NCBI GenBank assembly: GCA_029237695.1
Contig: CM055279.1
Coordinates: 17,447,686-17,511,685, forward strand
Source: Conchocele bisecta
Lineage: Eukaryota; Mollusca; Bivalvia; Lucinida; Thyasiridae
Reading direction: 5' to 3'
Length of the DNA: 64,000 nt
The position numbers were made by a program, and so were the translations under genes. Shown here in pieces: positions 54,411-64,000 of this stretch. How positions within the stretch are numbered: the stretch's first letter is position 1; the number at the start of each line of letters is the position of its first letter. Under the pieces are notes generated by a model that made no database searches, was not told the DNA's origin, and worked only from the letters and a program-made list of their open reading frames with translations.

Positions 54411-54869
54411 AATGATAAATTAATGAATTAAATTTTCCTGAAAGACAATTTTTTCAATGACTTGTTTTGTTAATATATACATATATCATATATTGCACAG
54501 AGCTCCATATAAGGTGCGTATTGGTGTATTTTACACACTTATTTTAGCAGAATATGCACTGATTATCAAAAGTGGGAGTACAAAATACTGACAGTAATGT
54601 GAAAATTGTTGCTTTTTTTTTGTCATTTGTTACCCATTTAATATTAAAGGCACAAAATCAATAATAAATTTGTTTGTTTCTTTGTTTATTAGTGTTTAAC
54701 GGCCTATCAACAGCTAAGGTCATGTAAGGCCGGGCAAACGGGTTCTATCCCATTTTAATCTGCCGCGTGCTCCCATCACATTTGTCAAATAAGCATTGAA
54801 TTTGTAACATGGGGGTATAATAGTCTTTAGATACAAAACTTATCTGGAGCTCTGATTTTAAATATACTA

Positions 54870-55272
54870 TCAGGGCTCAAGATAAGGAATTATTAATTCA
54901 GTATTTTCACTCCATCATATCTGAAGCAATTGGGTATTTCAATATTTTAATTTGGTAAAATAAAATTACATTACTGTTTACACATCAACAGACAGCAATT
55001 ATTGAATAGTTTGCTTCAAAATGAAAACATGTCTTGGCATTTCATTAGAATTGTCTCCTTGGAGACAATTCTAATGAAATAACAAGATGTGTTTTCATGG
55101 AAAATAAGAAAAATATACTATAATTGTGGTCTGTTTATTGTTTTTCGTAGCATGATAAAGGTACCACAAATTTGTTATTGCTTTTTGATACTCGCTACTT
55201 CCGATTCCAAATGGGTTTTTTGGCAATTTTAATTGGGTGTTTATGCAAATACGCAGCTTATCTGGAGCTCTG
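54870..55272. repeat. Foldback element, family E (copy outside the cystatin gene)
   Basis: Centre CATTAGAATTGTCTCC / GGAGACAATTCTAATG, with arms matching the intron-1 element at 8190-8490. It ends at CTTATCTGGAGCTCTG, shared with family D ends. Confidence 0.7.
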
Positions 55273-55539
55273 TTCTATAGAAGACTAGTCTACAATGTTT
55301 TCAACAGTTATTTGATACTAAACAAGGCTAACTGTCGTTTACAACAGTGTAGTTCCAGATCAGCTGACATCTTTTATCGCCATACATAACTTGATACTAG
55401 AAACATGACTATTCTTGTTTCTAGTATCTGGTTGCATAAGGTACTATAACTAGTACATTTAATAGTATGGTTAAAACAATCCTTGGCAACGACAACTGCC
55501 AGCTTGGAATACAGTTCTGCAAAAATCAGGAATCCACTT

Positions 55540-55725
55540 CTCCGATATTTCGGCACAAGGCCTTTCACAAGAAATTAGTTTCTACTAAACGCTAAGTGGC
55601 ATCCATTTTAGATTTCACAATGTTTATCTAAAAAATCTAAAATGGATGCCACTTTATAGCGTTTAGTATAAACTAATACGTTGATAAAGGCCTTGTGACG
55701 AAACGTCGGAAAAATGGATTCCTGG
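55540..55725. repeat. Long palindrome
   Basis: Arms TTTCGGCACAAGGCCTTT / AAGGCCTTGTGACGAAAC and AAACGCTAAGTGGCATCCAT / ATGGATGCCACTTTATAGCG around an AAAATCTAAA core. Confidence 0.7.
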
Positions 55726-56295
55726 TTTTTGTAGAATTGTCCAACATATTGTATTATTGCAGAAAGCGTACCATCCTGAAATACCCTATACAACTTGCAG
55801 TCTCCGCAAAACTGCCAAAATGTTACAGGAAATTTGGTCTGGTAAACTTGAAATTTTACCAGCCCCAACAAACATTTACCAGACCATAATTTTGTTTATA
55901 AAAAATAAAATTGATTTTGGGTGATATTTAAGAGCTTTTTAGCTCTTTAAGCATATCAGTCATATAAGAAAAGCTAGCTAGCACCAGAAGTGCATACCAA
56001 AGGAAGGTGATTTCATTGAAGCTTAGAATAAAAAAGTAAAAAGTCGGACATTCGGTCTGGCGACTTCCGGTTTACCGTTGGACCGGCGGCACTTTTAACG
56101 GACATGTCCGACGGACCGACGACTTTCGCCAAGACTATATACAACCCAATTCTAGAACCACAAATACTGTAATAACACTAAATATTTGGAAACAATTTAT
56201 TCTGGGAAACACTGATAAATACAATGTTTCCTACAATGAAGAGTGCCCCAATAGTTATGGTTAGTATAATTGTACTGGTTTATCGCAATGTATTT

Positions 56296-56343
56296 GGATA
56301 CAATTTGTTTTGGGAAAACCCCTAGGGGTTTCCCAAAACAAAT
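56296..56343. repeat. Short perfect-type hairpin
   Basis: TTTGTTTTGGGAAAACCCCT next to AGGGGTTTCCCAAAACAAA; it could form a stable cruciform. Confidence 0.6.
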
Positions 56344-56375
56344 AATGTCGGAATACAAGTCTAAAAATATTTGTG

Positions 56376-57010
56376 TATCTAGTATCAGGTTGCATAGGTA
56401 TAAGAGGTACTCTTTAATATGGTAGCTAAAGCAATCAACGGCCATCTTGGAATATTCTATGCAACACAATTCTAGAAATACAATTAGACGTGTTTCTAGT
56501 ATATCAGGTTGCATATGGAAAAGAGGTACACTTTAATATGGTAGCTAAAGCAATCAACTGCCATTCTGGAATACCCCATGCAACACAATTCTAGAAATAC
56601 AAATAGACGTGGTTCCAGTATATCAGGTTGCATACGGATAAGAGGTACTCTTTAACACATTACATGCCTAATACACCTTTACGGAATGAATTTTTTACAA
56701 ATATTTTATTTTTATTTTTGTTATTTCTCAATGAAAGTGTACGTTGCAAGCACTCATTTGAACCATCTCGGTTGAAATGGTGGTCCCGATATATACTTCT
56801 AAGCACAATTAAAGAAAATATTTACTATTTTCCCCAATCAAAATTACATATTCTCAGCATGAAATGGGTTAATATTGTAGTTAAAGCAATAAACCACCAT
56901 TCTGGTTGTGTTTCTAGTATTCAGGTTGCATAGAGATAAGAGGTACTCTTTAATATGGTAGTTAAAGCAATCAACATGATCAACGGCCATCTTGGAATAA
57001 ACTATACAAC
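56376..57010. repeat. 119-bp tandem repeat interrupted by a family F palindrome
   Basis: ATCAGGTTGCATA occurs at 56384, 56503 and 56622, exactly 119 bp apart. A further diverged unit starts near 56921. The array is split by a family F element at about 56690-56830. A related single unit lies at 55420-55510. Confidence 0.8.
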
Positions 57011-57027
57011 ACAATGTGTTTCTAGAC

Positions 57028-57446
57028 CTGGGGGCCATTTTATTAAACTTCTTACGACTAAAATGTTCGTAGCGCAAATTTAGAATCGTCTGCGAATTTC
57101 AATTGTTGGATTTACATTTATTGAGCATAGGCTGCAGCCTATGCTCAATAAATGTAAATCCAACAATTGTTTACAAGAAAACATTGTTAATGTGAAATTT
57201 ACAGACTCAGGGATTCCGCTGGCGATCGCCACTTTCGCAATTGGCGATAAAAATAAACAATTGGCGATAAAAAATTACAATTTTAGAAAAAAAAAGTAAA
57301 AATATTTATTTATTTTTTTTTTTTTTTGGTTTTTTTTTTTTTTAAGTGGCGATTTTTTTATTTTCCCCAGCGGAATCCCTGCAGGCTATCAAAATATTGC
57401 ACTTACGAATATTTTAGACGTAGGAAGTTTAGTCAAAGCGCCCCTG
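57028..57446. repeat. Foldback element, family A (copy 4) carrying a nested insertion
   Basis: The left end, centre (CATAGGCTGCAGCCTATG) and right end are family A. The right arm is split at 57208-57381 by a separate small element. Confidence 0.8.
57208..57381. mobile_element. 174-bp hAT-like MITE nested in family A
   Basis: Ends CAGGGATTCCGCTGG and its inverse (CCAGCGGAATCCCTG, one intervening difference). AT-rich homopolymer interior. Flanked by CAGACT and CAGGCT, a one-mismatch possible target duplication. Confidence 0.6.
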
Positions 57447-57522
57447 AGCTGCATGTGGTGTTTACCATGTAGCTAGAGTGTACAAGGAGATCAGGAGCTA
57501 CACTGGTTAAAACCTCAGCAGT

Positions 57523-57769
57523 CGGGGCCGTTTCACTAAACTTCGCACGACTAAAATGTTCGTAAGTGCAAAATTATGATAGTCTGTAAATGTCACATTA
57601 ACAATGTTTTCTTGTAAACAATTGTTGGATTTACATTTATTGAGCATAGGCTGCATTTGCAGCCTATGCTCAATAAATGTAAATCCATCAATTGAAATTT
57701 CCAGACGATCCTAAATTCGCACTTACAAACATTTTAGTTGTACAAAGTTTAGTGAAACGGGCCCCTGGA
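57523..57769. repeat. Foldback element, family A (copy 5, near complete)
   Basis: GGGGCCGTTTCACTAAACTT to AAGTTTAGTGAAACGGGCCC, with centre AGGCTGCATTTGCAGCCT. Confidence 0.85.
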
Positions 57770-57837
57770 GCTTCACTGGTTAAAACTTGGTATTGGTGTC
57801 ATCCAGATGAAACGTTAATAGAATGCTAAATGTATCT

Positions 57838-58124
57838 GTAGCCAATTTCACCAACATTGCAAAGTATACTTATCTAGCAAAGTATACTTTGAGGGAGGAA
57901 TTTTCAAATTTTTATTATACTGAATTTATTACATTATCACAGCCATTTTGGCTGTGATAATGTAATAAATTCAGTGTAATAATTCTGCATACTTTTAATC
58001 ATCAAATATATGCAGTGGTTGGTTTTATATGAAATAATGTATTTCAGGAAAAATAAATGATTGCTCCCTCTAAAGTATACTTTGCTAGAAAAGTATACTT
58101 TGCAATGTTGGTGAAATCGGCTAC
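57838..58124. repeat. Foldback element, family B (copy 4)
   Basis: GTAGCCAATTTCACCAACAT to ATGTTGGTGAAATCGGCTAC, with centre ATCACAGCCATTTTGGCTGT. Confidence 0.85.
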
Positions 58125-58514
58125 TGGAGCAACACTGGTTAAAACCTCAGCAGTCAGAACCATTATTATGTCAAGTCTTGTCAAGTCGTAGTTGAATATT
58201 ATTGTCTTTTTCTAAGATTGTCATTTAAGTCCAATACATCTACACAGTTTTCTAAGATTGTCATTTGCAGGTGTTAGTCCAGTACTTCTATCAAGTTTTC
58301 TAAGATTTCCTATCCAGGTTTTGATTCAGTAATTCTACCGTGTTTTCTATGATTGTCATTTGCTGGTTTTATCTGGTTCGACGGTGATGGACGGTTTCCT
58401 TAGCGGTTATTATTATTGGACGCCTGCTCAAAAAACATAAAATCCTGAAAGACAAAAATATCATTATTTTAACTTTATGTAATAATGAAAGGAAATGAAA
58501 TGGTTTACATGGCT

Positions 58515-58650
58515 ATTACTGTCTGTTCCACGTTTTGCCAGGTTTTGGAGACAATTTCCAAAAGTTTTGGAAATTGACTCCGCATGTTAAATTGCCATAG
58601 GAAAACCGTTTTTTCGCAATAAAATCATTTTTTGGGGAGGGCGACTTGTT
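58515..58650. repeat. Family H solo end
   Basis: TACTGTCTGTTCCACGTTTT, TTGGAAATTGACTCCGCATG and GGGGAGGGCGACTTG match the family H copy at 318-905. It directly precedes the 176-bp satellite. Confidence 0.6.
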
Positions 58651-58667
58651 TGTTATTGATGAACAAG

Positions 58668-61060
58668 AATTCCGCCATGGAAGCGGTATCGCGCCTGCCG
58701 AGGCATTTGACCGTGAACATTAAAAGTAAATAAATTACCTTGACCTTGAGAATCTGGATGTAGGGGTGTGCGTAATGAAGCATCATCCCTAGACAAACAT
58801 TGATGTGAAATATTATCTCAAAGTCTGGCAAGGGGTTAAAGAGATATTGTGAAAAAACAATAACTTTAACGCATTTCTGTTACAAAACCGGTGAACATTA
58901 CAAGTAAATAAATGACCTTGACCTTGAGAAGTTGGATGTGGGGCTGTGTGTAATGAAGCATCATCCCTAGACAAACATTGATGTGAAATATTATCAAAGT
59001 CTGGCAAGGGGTTGAAGAGATAGTGTGAAAAAACAATAACTTTAAGGCATTTCTGTTACAAAACCGGTGAACATTACAAGTAAATAAATGACCTTGACCT
59101 TGAGAATTTGGATGTGGGGGTGTGCATAATGAAGCATCATCCCTAGGCAAATATTGATGTGAAATATTATCAAAGTGTGGCAAGGGGTTAAAGAGATATT
59201 GTGAACAAACAATAACTTTAACGCATTTCTGTTACAAAACCGGTGAACATTACAAGAATTCCGCCACGGAAGCGGTGTCGCGCCTGCCGAGGCATTTGAC
59301 CGTGAACATTACAAGTAAATAAATTACCTTGACCTTCAGAATTTGGATGTGGGGGTGTGCATAATGAAGCATCATCCGTAGACAAACATTGATGTGAAAT
59401 ATTATCAATGTCTGGAAAGGGGTTAAAGAGATATTGTGAAAAAACAATAACTTTTAACGCATTTCTGTTACAAATACGGTGAACATTACAAGTAAATAAA
59501 TGACCTTGACCTTCAAAATATGGATGTGGGGGTGTGCGTAATGAAGCATCATCCCTAGACAAACATTGATGTGAAATATTATCAAAGTCTGGCAAGGGAT
59601 TAAAGAGATATTGTGAAAAACAATAACTTTAACGTATTTCTGTTACAAAACCGGTGAACATTACAAGTAAATAAATGACCTTGACCTTGATATATGGATG
59701 TGTGTGCGTAATGACGCATCATCCCTAGACAAACATTGATGTGAAATATTATCAATGTCTGGCAAGGGGTTAAAGAGATATTGTGAAAAAACAATAACTT
59801 TAACCCATTTCTGTTACAAAACCGGTGAACATTACAAGGAAATAAATGACCTTGACCTTCAAAATTTGGATGTGGGGGTGTGCGTAATGAAGCATCATCC
59901 CTAGACAAACATTGATGTGAAATATTATCAATGTCTGGCAAGGGGTTAAAGAGATATTGTGAAAAAACAATAACTTTAACGCATTTCTGTTACAAAACCG
60001 GTGAACATTACAAGGAAATAAATGACCTTGACCTTCAAAATTTGGATGTGGGGGTATGCGTAATGAAGCATCATCCCTAGACAAACATTGATGTGAAATA
60101 TTATCAATGTCTGGCAAGGGGTTAAAGAGATATTGTGAAAAAACAATAACTTTAACGCATTTCTGTTACAAAACCGGTGAACATTACAAGGAAATAAATG
60201 ACCTTGACCTTCAAAATTTGGATGTGGGGGTATGCGTAATGAAGCATCATCCCTAGACAAACATTGATGTGAAATATTATCAAAGTCTGGCAAGGGGTTA
60301 AAGAGATATTGTGAAAAAACAATAACTTTAACGCATTTCTGTTACAAAACCGGTGAACATTACAAGTAAATAAATGACCTTGACCTTGATAATTTGGATG
60401 TGGGGGTGTGCGTAATGAAGCATCATCCCTAGACAAACATTGATGTGAAATATTATCAAAGTCTGGCAAGGGGTTAAAGAGATATTGTGAAAAAACAATA
60501 ACTTTAACGCATTTCTGTTACAAAACCGGTGAACATTACAAGGAAATAAATGACCTTGACCTTCAAAATTTGGATGTGGGGGTGTGCGTAATGAAGCATC
60601 ATCCCTAGACAAACATTGATGTGAAATATTATCAATGTCTGGCAAGGGGTTAAAGAGATATTGTGAAAAAACAATAACTTTAACGCATTTCTGTTACAAA
60701 ACCGGTGAACATTACAAGTAAATAAATGACCTTGACCTTGATAATTTGGATGTGGGGGTGTGCGTAATGAAGCATCATCCCTAGACAAACATTGACGTGA
60801 AATATTATCAATGTCTAGCAAGGGGTTAAAGAGATATTGTGAAAAAACAATAACTTTAACGCATTTCTGTTACAAAACCGGTGAACATTACAAGGAAATA
60901 AATGACCTTGACCTTCAAAATTTGGATGTGGGTGTGTGCGTAATGAAGTATTATCCCTAGACAAACATTGATGTGAAATATTATGAATGTATGGCAAGGG
61001 GTTAAAGAGATATTGTGAAAAAACAATAACTTTAACGCATTTGCCTTACAAAAAAACCGG
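58668..61060. repeat. 176-bp tandem satellite, about 13 units
   Basis: Units carry AAACCGGTGAACATTACAAG, AAATGACCTTGACCTT, GAAGCATCATCCCTAGACAA, GAAATATTATCAA and ATAACTTTAACGCATTTCTG. Period 176 bp over most of the array; an extra ~58-bp leader (CCGCCACGGAAGCGGTGTCG region) occurs at the start (58668) and again at about 59257. The 105-codon minus-strand frames that recur every 176 bp are by-products. Units are highly alike, so amplification is recent or homogenised. Confidence 0.95.
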
Positions 61061-62660
61061 ATGACGCGGACGACGACGCGGACGACGGAAAAAGCGCCGA
61101 CTGCCACGGAAGCAGTATCATGTCGGCTGAGGCATTTTATCATAAACACATTAAGTCTGTGACCTTGAGCTTGGTACTAGTGGGGGTCAGTGAGTCATGG
61201 ATGTTTCACAGCATGATAGAGAACCATCAGATGAATGCATGTGCGAAATATCAAGAAGTTCCATGAAAGGAAACCAAAGTTATCATAAGAAATTTACCCC
61301 AATATTAAATTTTTGTACACCAAAATGTTTGATTTCTTTTCAATTACCCACGCATGACCAAATTGGTCAGTATATTTGCTTGTGATAATACATAGATCCC
61401 ATCTGTAACCTTTAATAATACAGAGTTTGGGCAAATAGAAATGGTATAAGATGTAATTATCTATCACAAAAAAATAATAACATAAAATAGAATATTATTT
61501 AGAATAAAAAAAATATTTTCCCTACCGACCTACCCACACCTGTATGACCCGGGTAGTGGGAGGAGAAACAAATATATTTTTAATGTTGGCCTAGGGGCGG
61601 AGGACGAAGTATTTGTCAGAGCATGGCAGAAGACCATCAGAGGAATGCATGAATATTCAGAGCTGCAGATATGTTTTGTATCAAAAGAGTATTGTATCCC
61701 TGGATTCTAATTTCAGGGCTGAATATATTTTTTACTCGATGTAAATATTCCGTTCTGATTTTGGGATTTTCCCCCTAATGTTGCAGGTTAAAATGGGATC
61801 AAACCTGTTTTCCTGGCCTTACATGACCTTAGCTGTTGATAGGCCGTTAAACACCAATAAACAAACAATATATCCCTGGATTTCCAATTCAATGCATATT
61901 TTACTTTTACAAATGTATTATTGATTTTCTTCCTTATTAAATAGGGTATAAATGATAAAAAAAAAATTCACATACTTGAGCTGCAAAAAGTGTTTGCTTT
62001 TTGCAGATCAACTATTAAAGTAAATTTCAACTTTAATACAGTATTTTTACTACTCAATTTGAAATCAATGGGTATTTTCACATTGCTGTGAGTATTTTGC
62101 ACTCCCACTTTTGATAATCAGTGCATATTCTGCTAAAATAAGTGCGTAAATTACGCCAATACACACGTTATCTGGAGCTGTGAATAATATGGTGAAACGA
62201 AAGATATCAGGAGAAATTCACACGAACGTTAAGCTTTGTGAATATACATGTACGAAGTATGTGACATTGACCTTAGGATTCGTGGGGGTTGTAGGGTCGT
62301 AGATTTGCAATAACATGGTAAAGCACCATCACAGGAATGCCTGGGTGTAATATGGTGAAAGGAAAGAGAAAACTTATTTAGAAATTTATCCAAACAATAA
62401 GATTTGGTTATTGAGGGCGGTTTGCTGAAAGTGAGGAAGCTCTTGATGAAGTTCGGTAATGATCCGACCAACATAGAAATGCACTATCTTTACGTACATC
62501 CAAAATTGTTGATGCTACGATGACGCCTATGCCAAACTTGTGGTGTCTTCCTTTCCTATATGTGGGTCAAAAAATGACATCAAAAATGATGTCAAACATT
62601 ATGTCGCTTGCTTACTAAACAATGTGAGTCTATGTCTTGTGACACAAAGTAAAAATAAAT
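61061..62660. other. Gene-less stretch with repeat fragments
   Basis: A GAC/ACG-rich tract (61062-61090) borders the satellite. An inverse family S copy lies at 61690-61866 and a family D copy at 61880-62180. Nothing coding is supported. Confidence 0.55.
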
Positions 62661-62670
62661 TTTGACTTAC

Positions 62671-62724
62671 GATGAGGAAAACTGCTCCAATCATCACAGC
62701 TTTCATTCTCACATCCAGGTCCAT
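62671..62724 (-). CDS. Candidate first coding exon with signal peptide
   Basis: Minus-strand ATG 62722-62724 reads MDLDVRMKAVMIGAVFLI and then meets a consensus donor (ATC followed by GTAAGT at 62665-62670). A second ATG (62704-62706) gives MKAVMIGAVFLI. A pyrimidine-rich GTTTTCAG just upstream of the start could be an acceptor of a preceding 5' UTR exon. The hydrophobic run fits a signal peptide. Later exons were not found at lower coordinates. It may be part of a host gene or chance. Confidence 0.3.
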
Positions 62725-62854
62725 CGGGACTGAAAACGATGTACAACATGTTGCATGTGGAATTGTCTCACAATAATTCCAGCACAAAAATATTTACACA
62801 ATTCCCTAACATTTGATTGGCCCGTAGCAAGTCTCTGTCCAAAATTTATATCCC

Positions 62855-63055
62855 AGTAAACTCCCACGCCAAACTACTTTCCGTAACCGTGAGGCGCAGT
62901 TAAAATAATTCTTAATAAAACGAAAAATAAACACATTTTCTTGATGAATTTTTTTTTTTTTTTTTTTTTTCGAAAATTTTAATTTTTTATCGCTTCGTCC
63001 AGTATTCCCGCGTTTATACCCCGATAAATTCCACAAAAAGGCCATTCATTCTCAT
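62855..63055. repeat. Copy of the 48960-49210 repeat
   Basis: CACGCCAAACTACTTTCCGT, AAAATAATTCTTAATAAAAC, a T-run, and ATACCCCGATAAATTCCACA. Confidence 0.65.
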
Positions 63056-63189
63056 AATGTTTTTTTACAAATACAGTCGAACCTCCGCGAGCGGCCACCT
63101 CTCTACAACAACCACAGCTGATCTGCTGTAGAGAGGTTGCACTGTACATGGCTGTACTATGGCTATGATACTACATTGGTAAGCATGTA

Positions 63190-63435
63190 TGTGGCAATGA
63201 CTGGAGAAATAGGGCTTATGGGTTTTGCGACCAGTGTAGATCCAGATCAGCCTGTGCATCCACAGTCTGCATCCGCAGTCTGATCAGGATCTGAACTTTT
63301 CACCATTCTATCAATGAAACGCCTGTCGTGCTTCTAACAAGCAATATAGATCGCTATCAGGCTACAGGAGTGTGCTATTTGATCAGGAGCTACACTGGTC
63401 ACAAATCTGATAAGATCCATTTCTCCAGTCAGAGC
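63190..63435. repeat. Dispersed GATCAG-CTGxxCATCC repeat with inverted halves
   Basis: ATGACTGGAGAAATAGGGCT, CCAGTGTAGATCCAGATCAG and CAGTCTGATCAGGATCTG, then the inverse (CACTGGTCACAAATCTGATA, TTTCTCCAGTCAGAGCCACA). It matches fragments at 4330-4432 and 48185-48300 and is typical of clam-type dispersed repeats. Confidence 0.6.
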
Positions 63436-63499
63436 CACATATGAATTATAGGATTGTTTGACCCATTCCTTTCGGAGTACACCTTTCTTTACGGGTATG

Positions 63500-63790
63500 A
63501 AATTTATTAAATATTTTATTTTTGTTATTTCTCAATGAAAGTATATGTTGTGACAACTCATTTGAACCGTCTCGACGAGACAGTTCAAATGGTGGTCGCG
63601 ACACATACTTCTGAGCGCATAGAAGGTAAATATTTAGGATCCTCAGCATGGAATGGTCAACCCATTGCAGACTGTACGAAAATTCTCCATATTTTGTTTA
63701 TTTCTCATCAGAAGTATTTTTGCTGTGGCCAACATTCAAATGAGTGGTCACAACTAATACTTTCATTGAGAAATAAGAAAATTGCAACAA
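63500..63790. repeat. Foldback element, family F (copies)
   Basis: TATATGTTGTGACAACTCAT and GTGGTCGCGACACATACTTC around CCGTCTCGACGAGACAGTT. A further half at 63690-63780 (ATTCAAATGAGTGGTCACAA) follows. Confidence 0.65.
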
Positions 63791-64000
63791 AGATATTTAA
63801 ACTAGAAATGTGGCATGTGGCCTATATGCAGACAGATACCCCCATATACACACTACATCAAGGACCGTAACTGTATTTCCTTATTGGGTACATTTGATTT
63901 GATTTATTGGTGTTTAATGGCCTATCAATATCTAAGGTCATTTAAAGCCAGGCCAACGGGTTTGATCCCGCATGCTGCTGGGAGGGGGGGGGGGAATTAT

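Noticed and set aside
58690..61149. Series of overlapping ~105-codon minus-strand open frames that look like a protein family
   Set aside because: They repeat every 176 bp because the DNA is a tandem satellite; frames rotate between units and there is no domain or start context.

Overview
The window looks like nuclear DNA from a mollusc, most likely a heterodont bivalve. It is AT-rich and intron-bearing. It is packed with foldback (palindromic) MITE-like elements, tRNA-derived SINE sequence, a CR1/Jockey-type LINE, hAT remnants, and dispersed repeats of the kind I associate with clam and mussel genomes. The host assignment is inference from repeat style, not from a marker gene. No rRNA, CRISPR array or canonical tRNA gene was found.

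Left part (1-20.4 kb): a three-exon secreted type-2 cystatin gene on the minus strand (exons 8579-8803, 7550-7666, 5916-6020; 148 aa) can be read directly with correct splice sites and in-phase joins. A diverged, broken exon 1 of a paralogue, with the same promoter layout, lies at the extreme left edge (1-117). A recent near-identical tandem duplication (7681-13535 and 13536-18229) starts 14 bp from the exon-2 splice acceptor. It re-copies intron 1, exon 1 and upstream DNA, but the second copy has lost about 1.15 kb including the start of exon 1 and the coding half of a hAT transposon.

Centre (20,691-35,022): a 14.3-kb Polinton/Maverick-like (adintovirus-like) integrated DNA virus/transposon with 199-bp terminal inverted repeats beginning AG and ending CT. 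It carries a double-jelly-roll-type major capsid protein, an FtsK/HerA-type packaging ATPase, a retroviral-type integrase, a protein-primed family B DNA polymerase, a coiled-coil stalk plus knob resembling a fiber, several small membrane or structural proteins, a small zinc-finger gene and a striking 35-bp-arm palindrome between two divergent genes. The capsid gene and several small genes are open. The ATPase, integrase, fiber and one membrane gene each carry a single break, and the polymerase is broken at nine or more places, so this copy is probably not autonomous, unless many breaks are homopolymer assembly errors.

Right part (35-64 kb): no convincing host gene apart from one candidate signal-peptide exon (62,671-62,724). 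It holds a 5'-truncated LINE with a 3.4-kb open frame (43,621-47,049), a 1.7-kb internally repeated bivalve-type element (39.8-41.5 kb), a 13-unit, 176-bp satellite (58.7-61.06 kb), a 119-bp tandem repeat (56.4-57.0 kb), and at least eight families of long palindromic elements, several also present in the left part. One hAT-type MITE is nested inside a palindromic element.
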